Below are positions 24,385 to 36,895 of a stretch of DNA of 64,000 bases, in pieces. Below the pieces are notes generated by a model that made no database searches, was not told the DNA's origin, and saw nothing but the letters and a program-made list of their open reading frames with translations. The translations under genes and the position numbers were made by a program. Source of the DNA: Helopsaltes ochotensis. Its lineage: Eukaryota; Chordata; Aves; Passeriformes; Locustellidae. Numbering within the stretch: position 1 is the first letter of the stretch; each line of letters starts with the position of its first letter. Where the stretch lies: contig VXBM01000057.1 in assembly GCA_013400155.1 (NCBI GenBank), forward strand, positions 441,354 to 505,353. The letters are read 5' to 3'.

Positions 24385-24465
24385 GCCCATGTTTTACAGG
24401 TAAAGTAATAGAAGGGATACATTAGACCCTTCACAGTCAGTGGCAAGACAGGGACAAATTAAAGT
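24385..24465 (-). mobile_element. Probable MIR-like SINE fragment
   Basis: CCCATGTTTTACAGGTAAAG, then TTCACAGTCAGTGGCAAGACA, then GGGACAAA, follow the order of the reverse-complement MIR core (CCCATTTTACAGATGAGGAA, then CACACAGCTAGTAAGTGGCA, then GAGCTGGGA). Diverged and short. Confidence 0.4.
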
Positions 24466-26879
24466 GTCTTGATCCTCCTCTCCCAACATTGAAAGCATTG
24501 TTTCTCTCTCAGTTTCGCTAGGACTGGAAGAAAGGGTTTTCTAGGATGACCTTCTGGGTCATCCTTTCTTGTCTCCTGCCCTCAGGGGCAACATGTCCTA
24601 TTGTGGCTTTTGTGACTGTGACAAAGAAAGAATGAGTTACACTTTTCTGCTAGACACCAGACCACTCATTGATACAGTCCAGGTTGCCTTTCTGAAAAAA
24701 GGCAATGATGGTATCTTAAGACAGCTTGCAGTGGGAAAAGGTTAGTCTGGTTTGTGTTCTGGGATTAGAGAAGAATGGCAGCCTTCCAGTGTCAGGTGTC
24801 TGGTGCTGGAAACTTAAAAATAAAGGTGCTGCTGAGTAGGGGTTTTCTCAAAGACTCAGCTTCAGCCCTGCACTTCCCTAGCCATGTCACGCAGCACCTT
24901 CTTAAAGCTAGCAGGCTACCTTTAAGACACAAGAGAAAATGAATTCAGGAAGCATCTTGTAGGAACATCCTGCAGACTATCTTTTAAATGAATGTCTAAG
25001 ATTAATTAGGTTGGTCAAAGGATTGGCAGGTAGGATTAGATCATTCCATTCATCCCCTTATTCCCCACAGGATAGTATTCATGGCAAATGTTAGATGAAT
25101 TGTTTCTGGGTCTTTGTGATGAGAGCCTCCACATCCTTCTCTTAAGTCCTTCAGGCCTGTTCACTGTAACAGTTTACTGTCTCCTTCACCAGGACTCTTG
25201 GGCTGTTTTATCCCTTTTTTGTGCTTTGCATGAGCTAGTCCTGCCTGAAGAGGTAGCTAGCTGGGTTATGTGTTCACAAGTCCCTGGATGTATTTGGTTC
25301 AGTTTCCCCCACCTTTATGTCCCACCAGTGAATGTGCAAAGGTGTCAGCAGGGCCATTAGAGAAGAGTTCAGGGAACACAGTGGGAATGTCCTCAGTCTG
25401 AGAGCTGGGAAGTCTCAGCTTGGCTGAACTTCATGTTTTCCTTGGACTGTACAGTGTTTAGCAGGCTGATGACAAATGGGAAGTAGCCAGTTCTGTAGCC
25501 AATTTTATTCTTTCTCATTTTATTGTCAGAATTTGCGAGGATCGCACCCACTTCCCCTCTCCACTGCAGAGCTGCTCATTTATTTTTTATATTGTAAATA
25601 GTTAGAGAAGCAAAGCTCCCCAGACCTGGAACTTGATACCAGCATGTTACACTGTACATGGCAAATCTGTGTGGTCATGCTTCTCATCACTGCAGGATTG
25701 CCTGCATCCTCCATACCTGACTAGTATAATTTGGCTCCTGTCTTAAACTCTGTCTCAAGTTTCAAAGTATTAGGGGAGAAGAAGTTGGATGGCAGGGACA
25801 GACAATCAGATGGTGTAGAACACAGGAAAAATGGGGAAGTGTATCAGTGACAGTAGAAAGGTCACAGGAACACTGATGAAGCTGAGAAAATTATAAGTAA
25901 TCATAAAACACTCTCCTATGGAATCTGGATCAAAATTCATTATATCTGCATAATGATACTTCTCATCTGTCAGCTTACAGCTGTGAAATCTGCTGGCAAG
26001 GTGTGCATCACTGTCTTTAGTAGGACATGCATTTGAAAAAACATCAAGCCTTGTAGTAGTTCTAAATCCCTTGTGCATAAGCTCAGGCTGTAAGAAGACT
26101 GGAGAGGGAAACTAGATATTGAAATCTGAGTTTGGTTCAATTCACTGGACTGGAAGGAAGGCTGATGATGTCCTCATTTGCTGAATACTTTAAGATGTCT
26201 GATATACTGAATAGGCAGGGATCTGAGAGAAGGGAAATGAGAGTTAAAAGACTGGATTGCTGCATGTGCTTTTCTTACTTCTGCTGGCCTCTGCTATCTT
26301 TATACCTCTATATAGGTTTTTAAAATACCACGTGTAGTGTGTTTAAATTAGTAGTACTACTTTCCCCAGACACATTAGAAACACTTGCCTCTGCTTTGTG
26401 TTTCTTACTCCTTAATTCTCATGCAAGCTGGTGAAACTTCCTCATGCAAGTCGTGGGTTAGGACAATCAAAACTTTCTTTTTAATTCTTAGATCTTACCA
26501 AACACCAGATGTTATGTCATGGTGCTTTAAAATCTTCTTTGCTTCATCCCCATGTGCCGTTCTGAATCAGACCTGGATGGATACTTGAAGGGGAGTCACT
26601 GTATTCAAAGTGGAGGCTGTGGAGAGCTGTGTCTCTGTCTCTTGTCTCCAAAGAGAATTTCCTATCTGATATCCTTGACTGAAATAGTTTGGAGGGGATA
26701 ATCTAGCACTAACTTCTCCTTCTCCCACCTCCTGTTTGGAGAGTCAATGGGAACTAATAGGTCTTTTCCTGCCTAACATCTGTGGTTCACGAAATTTTCT
26801 GTGGCTGACGTGGTGCCAGGAGGCAGAGGGGTTATTTTGGGGCAGAATCCTTTTAATTTGTTTTGTTTTCCTCTTTCTA

Positions 26880-27280
26880 TGGCGGTGTAGCAATCACCGT
26901 CCTGGCAGCAGGCATGCCCTGAGGGAAGGGAGAGGAGCCGCTTCCGAAGACAGCCAGAATACTTCATGGCTGCTTGTCCTCTCTTTGACTGCGGCATCAG
27001 CTGGGGGCAGGGGGAGGAGAAGTGCCTCAGGCTCATTCGGAGTCGACCCACAGTTATTTTTAGCTCCTTAATGTTCTTTCCAAACCCCCTGCCCCTCCCC
27101 TTCCTCCACCGCCCCGCTCCCGTTCATTTCTCTCCTCTTGGCAAACGGCGCTTCGTGAGCTACTCAGTCACAGGTTAAAAAGCACTGAAAAAAGTCAAAG
27201 GGCAGGCAACCGAGGTACTCCTCCGAGAGAGGCACTTGAAAGGTCAGGAAATGCCTGAGCCGTGGGCAGGAGCCCCTCCT
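26880..27280. promoter_or_regulatory. GC-richer element with GC-box motif
   Basis: This patch is more CpG-rich than its flanks (GGCGGTG at 26881, AGCCGCTTCCG at about 26936, CGGAGTCGACCC at about 27038, AACGGCGCTTCG at about 27144). It carries CCGCCCCGCTCC (about 27109), an Sp/KLF-type GC box, within a C-rich run. It could be a minor promoter or an enhancer. No coding frame of note is seen. Confidence 0.25.
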
Positions 27281-28930
27281 AGCCCAGCTCTGCTTATTAA
27301 GCAGTCTCGCTAGCACAGGCAGACAGGGTGATGGGGCTCAGATCTGAGAAACCATACGAAGGAGGGAAGAGGAGACAGTCAAGGAAGAGTAGGAAGAGAG
27401 ATAGGGGAGATACAAGAGAGTTGTGGTAAACAAAGGAGACTAATTGAGGTGAAGGACAATATGCACTGTTTGAGTATGACTGAGAGAAAGATGAAAGGAA
27501 CGAAGAGCAATTTTACTTCCCTCAGTTTGGAAGCCTGAAGAATCTCTCACCAAAGGGCTATGGGCTTTCTCATCCCTTGTGGAGTCCCTAAATATCAATG
27601 CCAGACCCACACTCCAGAGGCCTGAGGAGAAGACATCGGGGCAGCTCCACTTAAAGGACATAACTTTTACCTTGCCATTAGATGGGACTTGCCAGTGAAC
27701 AATGAACAGCTGACAAGCAAGAAGGTACTGGGTCCTGGAGAAAGTCAGGTCTTTGCCTTTAGGGAGAGAATGAGTCTCTGTGGAGAGGCGTTTCCTGTGC
27801 TTTGCAGAACTTTTGGCAGCCCACCCTTCTTCCTGGCTGGTAAAGCATCAGATGAGGTCTGAAGTTGGGCCCAAATCCTAGGACCTTGGTCAAAGCAGGT
27901 ATGCAGGATCTAAGACTCACCTGCACCAGATGAGGTAGAAAGCAATGCAGTAAAGGAGGTTTTAAATTCTGAGATGCATGTCTGTGGAGGACCTCAGCAT
28001 GGGCCACTCTGATGTCTCACAGCGTCTTCTGTCTGCGTGTGTTGTTTTGTCTGTCCATCCATCATGATGCAGGATTTGAGTTTTCCAAACAATACAGGGC
28101 TTTTTCTCACTGTGCCCCAGGAGGCAGGATTATAGTGTACTATACTCCTCTTTGCTCAGGAGCTGGGGAATGGCTCCTGCAAAAAGCAGGGCAAGCCCTT
28201 TCACCATGCCCGTCCTAAGGGAGAATGAAAAAATTGCTCCCTTTCCCATATCTTGGTGGGGACCTGGAAAGGAGCAGCTGGGTAGCTCAGTTGGCTACTC
28301 CAGTGTCATGAAGGTGCCGGGGCAGAAATAACCTGCTCAAAATAACATGGCTCCCCCCTGCACCATTTCCCTTACTGGCCCCATGTAGCCCACTCTTTAC
28401 AGTAGCTTCTTAGTTTTCCAAAGTCCCAGCTGTGTGTTCTTCTCTCAGGCAAGGGAAGCAGGTTGCCTGGATACAGTCCCTCTGCTGAGCAGTGCAGTCC
28501 CCTGGAAATCAGTCTGCAGTCCCTCCCCACCCCTTCCTTAGCACTGCTTCACAGTGTGGAAGATGGATTTGGGTCTCTGGAGGACTTCTGGATGCAAAAA
28601 AAAGGCGGGGTGGGAAACAAAGCATCACAAATGTCAGCATTCCCTCTTCACCCCAAAGAAACAGTCAGATGAAGGGATTGGAGAGAAAGGCAGGGCAAGG
28701 AAACTGTTCCACCCATTGTTGGAAGCCAAGATGAAGCTGGTCCTAACCCAAGAAAGAGGATCCCACCCTTGAACTGAGCCAAGAAGCCACTCAGAAATTG
28801 CATCACTAGCAATAGAGGCTAGGTCTGATTGATATAGTCCAGCAAGAGCAAACCCAACTGAGCACACCCAGATGTCAGGATAATCATAGCTCTGAAAATG
28901 AGGTTGCACAGAATGGGGCAGGGTTTGGAG

Positions 28931-29002
28931 GGGATAAAACAATTTCCCTTCGTCTTGGTGTGTGAAGGGATAAAAGAATTCCCATTCCTCTTGGTGTGTC
29001 TT
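28931..29002 (+). repeat. 36-bp tandem duplication
   Basis: A unit that begins GGGATAAAA and ends CTTGGTGTGT plus three bases occurs at 28931-28966 and again at 28967-29002 with about six differences. The period is a multiple of three, so a small open frame (28898-29119, plus, 73 codons) carries the duplication as a repeated 12-residue peptide. I see no other sign that this frame is coding. Confidence 0.8.
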
Positions 29003-32000
29003 TTTTCACACTTTCGCAATTGCAGAGCTTCCTTGGCAGCAGACAGCTTCCTTTGGCTGATGTTGCTAGAAAGATCGTCTAATGTGGAAAAGTACCGTGA
29101 TGTGCTTACAGGCATCTAAACTGTAAAGACCACAAAAAATGTTCATGTTGTTTCAAAAGCCTTTAACCAGGAAGAATATAAGAAAGATGAAAGAGCATTC
29201 ACTATCAATATCAGAAAAAAACTCAATCAAGTAAGTCCTTCTTGCTTGCTTTATTCCGTAATTTTCTCAATGCAAATAACCACACCTGCTTCATTTCTAG
29301 ATAAGAAGTACAAATTCTTACAAAGGATATGGAGACATTACAAAGTCTCCATAAAGCAAAATTCTGTAATTGAAAACTACTGTATTACTGCAATAATTCT
29401 TGTACTCAAACCATCTGTCATCAACGGTCTGTCTCCACCTTCCCCATAATCCTCTGACATGGGCCAGTTTCAGAGAAAAGGTAAGGTAACAGTATAATTG
29501 GACTTAATTGGTTGATTCCAGAAGGAAAGTTCATACTTCACAGGATCCAGTAAAGTAGGTAGCTTTTGTAGCAGACACTATAATGCAACAGATGAAATGG
29601 AAAATTCAAATATATTTTAGGACCGTAAGGAGGAAAACTGCCCTAAAGTAAGACCCTTTCATGTGGTTTGCCCTGCCAGAAGCACTCAGCCTGTCACTAC
29701 AGGCAGGGCATCAGCTGAAGAGTTTCTGCTGACTATGGCATTGCAGGATCTCAGTGGGAGGTAGGTATCTCTCAGTTACACTGGTCTTACTTCAGGGCTC
29801 TAACAGACCAAAGGAACCTTTCACATTCCCCAAGAAAAGCAATGGCCACCCACTGCAGTTTGGCAAGCACTGGTAATTCCCAGTGAGAAAGTCTATTCAG
29901 CTGGTAGTCATCTGCATTCAACAGTAGTTTCGTTTCTTAGTGCACTGAGAGTACATCTCCTGATGCAGTGCTTTAGAGTGCATTGAGCATGACGTAAATC
30001 ATAGATGACAGTAGGGATTTCTGCTCTGAGGGGAATGATTGCAACCCTTTAGCCATATTAAGATAGAAAAATGCAGTCTCGGACACTGGCATGTATGGTA
30101 ATCTAAAATCATTCTGGCTTTGATACCTTCCCTGTGGGATGAACTGTGAAAATCGGCTCCTGCATCCTTTGTTGCATTCTCCAACCCATCACCAGCACCT
30201 CGGTCATCTCTTGATGTTGGAGTGTTGGAGAGTTACAGTCAGGCAACTGCAGGTTAAGTCATTCAGCTGCATCATATATACAGGAAAAGTCTTAGAAAAA
30301 GACTAACCACAAAGCTTGATTCATCCCTGTATACAGAATGCCACAACGTGTGCCTTCTTGCTGGCCCTTTATTAATCCCTTATGAATATCAAGTAATGAA
30401 AGTAGCAAAACAGAACTGCATAGCGCCCAGCAAGTGCCCTGGAGCAACTAGTATGCTCCTAAGACAGGTGTGGAAGCTTCTCGGGGCAAATGTCCTGAGG
30501 GCAGGGCAGGGAAAGGAGAAAGAGAAGATCGATCTCTGGCAGCAGCAACAGCAACAGCAACGACGATAAGGATCTGTAGATGGGAGGTTTCTTTCTTTAA
30601 TCTCAGAAATTACAATTAATCACTGCATAACAGGACAATACTGATGAGACAATGATGGCTCCTCTGCTCCATTTTCCTCGCATCAGACACAGTAAAATCA
30701 AGACACCAGATATATATGTCACTGGGAATTGGGGTCTAGCTGAGGAGGGAAAAAGGAAAAAGGGAGAGAGAAGTCTAATCACAGGGATTTTTAAACTTTT
30801 TTTTTTCCCCCATTCCCATTTCAAAGACAGAGGAAAAGAGAAAGACACACAGAGAGAAAGAGAGCGTGAATCATTTAGCATGAATTTTGCTTGAGTGAGG
30901 ACTGACATAAGTGTGTGAAATAGGAAGGCAATGTATGAATAATGCAGAACAAGACTCCATGCAGACGGAAGACTGTTATTGTGTCCTTGTTTACAGCTAC
31001 TGAAAGCACAATCAAACAGATAAGGAAAGAGTGCAAAAAGCCTGCATGGTCATCTCATGATGAAAAGGTGTTAAAATACATTGTGGATCACAAAATACCA
31101 CTTCTCAATCACTGCACTGAATTTGTTCATCTGCTCATACCAAGACAAAGAGGAGTTGGTGTTGCTTTCACTTGGAACTGCAATGACTTCTCTGCAGGTT
31201 AGGCTTGCTCTAAGTTGTGCCCAAGCTGCACTGGCTGCTATGGTAGACAAAAGGCAGAAATATGGGGGAGAACACATGCAGAGTACCTCTGTCATGCAGT
31301 CTTTACCATGCACTCCTGGGAGAAGGGTTTATAGAATTACAGAAAACAGGTATTTTTATGCAGGTGACCCCAAAAGAATTCACATGTGTCCTTCTGCTTA
31401 TTTACAGTTGGTGCATGCAAGAGGCTGAACTCATTTCTTATTCCTTTTATGGGAGAAAGTATGGCTCAGAACTAGCACACTCTCCCAGGATGCTTGGGAC
31501 AGCTGGTTTCCATTTGTGGTCCTGCCACTGGCTGCTTTTGGCTAAATATCATCATTTTTGTGCCACTGGTGAAGCACTTTGAATTCTTCTAACAAAAAGA
31601 ACCATGTAGGAACTGGATATTAATTCAGATTCTTCTAACAAGCCCATCATCATACCATGTGGTCTCTTATATTCCGTAATTAAGGCACACTTCTGCCCTA
31701 AGGAACATATTCTTATTCCTTCCCTTGCTTTATTCCAGTTCAGGATGGAATTTGGAATAGTTTCTGAGGTAGCCTGTTGGATCCTCTTCACATGGCTGGT
31801 CCTTTTCCAAATCACATTCCAGGAGTTCATCTGAGTAGTCATGGGAGACTCTGCTTGTATTGTGTGCCTTAAGAATTCAGTAGTGTCAGAACTCACACTC
31901 CATTGCTGCTGAAGATTTCTCAGAAAGCTTTAAGAAAAAAGGGTGGCATACTTAATAACTCTCTCTCTCTCTCTAATTTACATTTGTATTACACTCGGCA

Positions 32001-33837
32001 GAGATATAATAAACATTATGTAGGTTTATAGAGGTGAGTGGAGGATGTTCATATTTTTTAACAATATTTGAGAAGCTTACCTGGAGGTCTAAGGAAGGGT
32101 GTCTTAAAGAAAGATCCCGGAGAGAAACAGAAAGAAGGCAGGAGGCAAAGCCAGGACATCAGGGCATAAAGCAAGGGAGATTCAGAAACACTGGGATTAT
32201 ATTTTGGATTGAAAAGAAACAAAAATTCTCTTTGAGGACAAGAGAATAAGGTAGCATGAGAGCCTTGGAAGAGAAGGACACACTGTGGATTTATCCTGTT
32301 TGTAATAGAATTACTATGGGCAAATAGGCATTCTCACATTCTGTCTGTCTACCCAATTAACCCAGTATCATATAAAAAGGCAGACTGAAAAGTCCTTTTG
32401 CAGAGAGTCACACACAGTTATAAGTACAGCACTACAAGCAGCCAGGATGGAGAAGCAATGATGCTGATGCAATGCAGTGATGAAAATAAGCATTACTGCT
32501 ACTTCAGGGATAGAAAAGGCACATCCCATCTGCCTCCTAGAAATCTGCTGCACCGTTTCACCAGCTAAAAGAAGCAGCTAGCTTGAGTCAAAACCAGTCT
32601 GCTTTTGGTTCCTTACCTCATGCTTGCCCATTTTCTCTTTTTGCCTGGGAAAAAGGAGAGGTGAGCAGGGATTGCCATGTTTTCAAGACACTGTATTTTT
32701 ATGGTAATATTGCAGTGCTGTTTATTTGCTTTTTATCTTTTCACCTTGAAATGGGAGCTGCAGGTGCTTGTATGTTGTGCAGCTATTGCACATAATGAAA
32801 AGTGACAGGGCATTTCAATCTCTGGGGTCCTTTGAGTCCACAGGCTTCCCACTGAGAAACCCAACAAGGTGGGCACTTGGGTTGATATTTTTTCCCAACT
32901 TGTTCTGACATATCTCCTCTGGGAATTGTACTGATGCCCCCTAATTCATATCATGCAACCCCCCCGGCTGCATCAACTAGCATTTATTTCTGGTCACTCG
33001 CTGGTAATCTGAGCTCGTATCAAATCAGTAGCCTAAATTTGAAAGGCGCCCTGCTGCGGTGTCCACAAGAGTCCTGTGGTGTTAGATGCTTAATAGGTGA
33101 TTAAAGGACAAGTCACACTCTTTTCAGCTGTGCTTTAAGCTGTTTCGAGGGAGGATGATATGAAGGGTGGTGATTAGTGTCTTTTGGATACAAAGAAACC
33201 TGAAGCAGCCTGAAGTAGCAGCTCTAAAATCCAGTGACATCAGCTTTTTCTGCAGACTGTGCGATGCAGCAGAGAAAAATCATGCCAGTAATCGGTCTGA
33301 TGTAAAAGTAGGTTGGGTTCTTGTGCATCTTCCCTTTTCTTCATAGCAATATACCCACTTAATCTTGTTTCACTGTGCTCTGAGGAGCTGTAAAGAAGCA
33401 CTTCATTCTCAAATATTCAGATAGGCTGCCACAATGTTGTCATCCTGGAATACATCATACCCCTTTCTCTCCTCCTACAATTAATGTACAGTTCATGTTA
33501 GCTCCCTCTTAAGCACGATAAAGAACAGTGAATCCAGCTTTTGTATATGAGGGAGCCCACCAAATCTACCCCTGCCTAAATAAAGAACTGCCTTTAGATT
33601 GTTTTCTGTAGAGGGAGATACATTACACTGAATCCAGGGGCTTCCACATACTCTAATACAAATTGAATCTTTGCCTTTCATAAATGGGAAAGCATAAACA
33701 GATTTCTAGGTCAGAAGCTCTACTATGCAGAGTCCTCACTCCCACTGTATTGAAGCTACCCATGTCTTCCTAGTCCTATTGTTGAGCTGAAATGCATGTA
33801 TCCCTGTGTTATGTGGTGAACCATATGGTTCAAGTCT

Positions 33838-33840
<3 letters not shown>

Positions 33841-33876
<36 letters not shown>
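33841..33876. repeat. (AT)18 microsatellite
   Basis: A perfect run of 18 AT dinucleotides. It directly abuts the diverged minisatellite that begins at 33877. Its purity suggests it is young and probably length-variable. Confidence 0.97.
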
Positions 33877-33879
<3 letters not shown>

Positions 33880-34340
33880 TGAAGGCCATAGTGAATCATC
33901 TCCCCATACAGGGAGAGATATATTCTGTCAATTTGCTCTAAAAGCAGATGAACCTTATTTAATCCAAAATACCACCCCCTTTAAAGAAGGTTGAGATATT
34001 GATCTCCCTGGTAAATCAAGGTGAGATCTATAGATCCCTCCCAATAAATGATGGTGGATTTATTGATTCTTTTCTTCCCACCTCCTGGAAGTGAAAGCAA
34101 GAACATATTAGTTCCTCCCCATTAAATGAAAGTGAGCTGTATTAAGGCCACCCCCATAAATACAGGGTGGGCTATGCTGACTTAGACCTTAACCACATAA
34201 ATGGAGGTGAAATGTATTGATTCCATCTTCTGTAATTGAAGGAGTGTTGTACTATGGTGCTCCTTCCAACATAAATGATGGAAAAACATATTGATTCCAT
34301 CACTCTTGAATGAAAGGTTAGTTTTCCTGAAAATGCCCAA
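33877..34340 (+). repeat. Highly diverged minisatellite, about 13 units
   Basis: Units of about 31 to 45 bases (mean about 36) follow one another. Each starts with a word like TAAATGAAGGTGAG, continues with a TATTGATTCC-like word and ends C-rich (CTCCCCA). Clear starts are at about 33877, 33939, 33981, 34012, 34044, 34089, 34121, 34156, 34197, 34233, 34271 and 34308. The units differ strongly from each other, so the array is old. It carries no open reading frame of note. The family is not one I recognise. Confidence 0.75.
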
Positions 34341-34524
34341 AATGAGGAAGGAAAGCCATGCAGAATTTAGCACCTTATTCAGAAATTTATTTTGACCCAT
34401 TATTTACACATGAAGGCTTTTACTGTATTTGGATGGCAGAGGTGCTACTGCATTTGTGCTCTGGGCACAAATGAAGTGATAAGGAACCATGCTTCCACTG
34501 AAGGGATGCCATGCCTAAGTAGAG

Positions 34525-34635
34525 GGCCTCCCGAGTTCTAGTCCTTGTGCTCTTGTAGATCATCTGATTTAGGCAAGTTTCTTGGATCTTAAGTGTCTTG
34601 TTTATCCAGTAAGGATAATGATCTTCCTCTGACAT
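34525..34635 (+). mobile_element. MIR-like ancient SINE
   Basis: GTTCTAGTCCTTGTGCTC, then TGATTTAGGCAAGTTTCTT, then AAGTGTCTTGTTTATCCAGT, then AAGGATAATGATCTTCCTC reproduce in order the MIR core and tail (CTCTGCC, TGGGCAAGTCACTT, CTCAGTTTCCTCATCTGTAA, GGATAATAATACCTAC). Diverged but with consistent collinearity. Confidence 0.55.
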
Positions 34636-36080
34636 TAGACAGTAGAATAAATTTGTTCATGACTGTCTACAATGTTCTGTTCGTTAATGGGACCAAGGAA
34701 GTTCTGGAGTCAACAGCAGAAGCTGATGAAACATTATGGTGCAAAATTGTTTAAAAATAAGGTGTACTGTATAAGTCCTGTGCCCTAAAAGCAGCTAGGC
34801 CTGGAGTCTCTGGACCCTGTGGTAATTTTTGGTCTTTAGTTATTCCTGCTCTTTCCTACTCCTTTCTACTAACAGCACTGTTTTTAAATTGCTTTGGGTG
34901 ATGGGAAAGATATTGAAGTTACCTCACCTCAAAGCCATGCACCAATTCAGGAATTCAGCCTTTTGGACTGTGACTATTGCAAGCAAGGCAGCCGGGACAG
35001 TGCCCATCTGGAAAGCAAAACATTCAGATTCAACTGCACCCCTCCAAGGAGAATCATGTTCAGCCCAGCAGCATGACAAAGCCCAAGACAGCACAGGGAC
35101 AGCTGCTGATGGTGTAAAAGAAAGGTGCCAACTCCTTGCTTCCCCAAGGAAATACACTCATTTTCCCCATAGTACTCCATTGCACAGCTGTTGTCTTTTG
35201 TTAACCTGTTATGAACATCAAAATCCTAAGGGAAGCTACAGAAGACAAGTGAAGAGGACAGAACAGAGAGACCTGCCTATGCCTTTCTTCACAATTTGTC
35301 CTAACAGTAGCAACAAGATAGAAAAAAAGAAAAACAAAGAAGACAACAGAGGGAATACAGGCACATGTAGATGACATTAGGAAGTTAAAGACAAAGCCCT
35401 TATATATGCCACACAATAAATCCTTTCGTTGTCACCTTTTTGCCTGATGTCACAGAAGAGAAATGCACCTCTGGTACTACATCTTGTGATGAGCAAGTAA
35501 TTATGGTGCCTTGTGGTGCCGCCATGTATCTGCAGGGCACTCCCCACCTGATGTCTGAGGGGCTACACACGCAGAGAGGGGGACATGAGTTGGGTATGTG
35601 TTATTATTCTGCAAATCTGTAACAGTACATGCCTAAGAGGGTCACAGGCATCCTAACAGTAGTCATATCCAAGATACAATCATGAGTAATGCAAGCTTTG
35701 ATCTGTTCTTTAGGATGAAATACTGAGGTATATTTTACCATGTGTTTCTTAACAGATAATAATTTATCTTGAGATCTTATAGAAAGTAAGATGTGGTAGC
35801 TTTTACATGAATTAGCTGTTCCTGGAATATCTTGTGTTCTTCCCATGTGGGTATTTCCAAGCATACTGCCTTGCCCGGAGCAGACTTTGAAAATGCCAGT
35901 CAAGTGCCAGCCTCCCCCTAAGCCCTTCAATGGAAAAGCCCAATTTCTTTGCGATTCTCTCATATCGCCAGCTGTCTAAAGCCCTCTGTGAGAGGATTTA
36001 AATTGGATTTTGTGCTGATTTTATACAGTTGTCTTATGTCTTCCCCATGTGTGGTGAAAGAGATTTGTTCCATACTGCAT
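34636..36080. other. Noncoding DNA, no gene seen
   Basis: Nothing nameable. The 181-codon frame at 34829-35374 (plus) has no recognisable domain and its codon makeup looks random. Confidence 0.6.
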
Positions 36081-36085
36081 TGGGG

Positions 36086-36185
36086 ATGCAAATATCATTC
36101 CTGTTTCAATGTGTCGTTTGAAAGGAGGACCAGACAGTTGCCATGGTAACTGCACATCTGAGCCAGCTGTAGTTGCCATGGAAAC
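36086..36185. promoter_or_regulatory. Two tandem RFX X-boxes with an octamer
   Basis: GTTGCCATGGTAAC (36137-36150) and GTTGCCATGGAAAC (36172-36185) are two RFX X-boxes in tandem with a 35-base centre-to-centre spacing. A perfect octamer ATGCAAAT lies 44 bases upstream (36086-36093). The surrounding 200 bases contain no repeats. Paired X-boxes plus an octamer look like the core of a neural or ciliary enhancer. The first site keeps both half-sites (GTTGCC and GGTAAC), while the second has one perfect half and one with a single change. Confidence 0.55.
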
Positions 36186-36895
36186 AGAAACGATGTGAGC
36201 CAGAAAAAATAGTCCCAGAGGACAAAGCATTTTAAAACACACACAAAAATTCCCTTAAACTAAAATAAAATCTTGCTGTGACATTCTGGGATCTCAGAAA
36301 CAAGGGGCAAACCAGAGGAGAATGCCAACATCCTCTCATGATCTTGATGCACTTTTTTTTTTGTGAGAAGCAAGGGAGAAGTCATTGAAAATGATCCAGT
36401 GATTGCCATAAAGGAGGTGAAAGTAAATTCCACCATACCTTGGGTCTGGTCTGCTGATCCTTTGGGAATATGAATGCTCTGCATTTTTTTTGGTAGCTCT
36501 GTGCCATGGAGGCACAAACCAGTACTCCTGTCAGGTATCCCTCTTGTTCACAACAGGCTCTCCTTCTATAAACCTAACCATGTTTCATACAAGTGCTTTC
36601 AAATAATGACATCATATCTTAGGAGAATCTCTAGTCCCTGAAAGAAGCATAGCTTTTATTATTAAATAGGGGACAAGATGCACTTTTTGAGATGTCCAAG
36701 GCCTAAGTCTGGGATCCTCAAGCAATGGCTGGATGCCTGGCAGCACTGCAGTGTGTGCTCCGCCCTTCAGGGGTGGACCAGTGTGTTTGATAAATTCTAA
36801 AGAAAATAATCCACAACATCCTACATCTCATCAGAGTGTTTTGTTGTTTTTTGTCTGTAACTCTTTTTTTAGCTTTAATGTTACAGCTAATCAGA
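36186..36895. other. Noncoding DNA, no gene seen
   Basis: No gene or recognisable repeat. Nothing beyond short A and T runs (about 36352-36362). Confidence 0.6.

Larger units (their letters stand above)
21315..33840. other. Noncoding DNA, no gene seen
   Basis: No gene is supported in these 12.5 kb. Small items: a 9-bp perfect stem (AGGATGACC at 24543-24551 with GGTCATCCT at 24557-24565), a short CAGCAA repeat at about 30538-30560, a (CT)n tract at about 31961-31974, and a purine-rich patch at 27355-27420. The 33000-33200 part has dense unique sequence and could be a conserved element. Relic SINE pieces, hairpins, a GC-richer element and a tandem duplication are listed separately. Confidence 0.6.
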
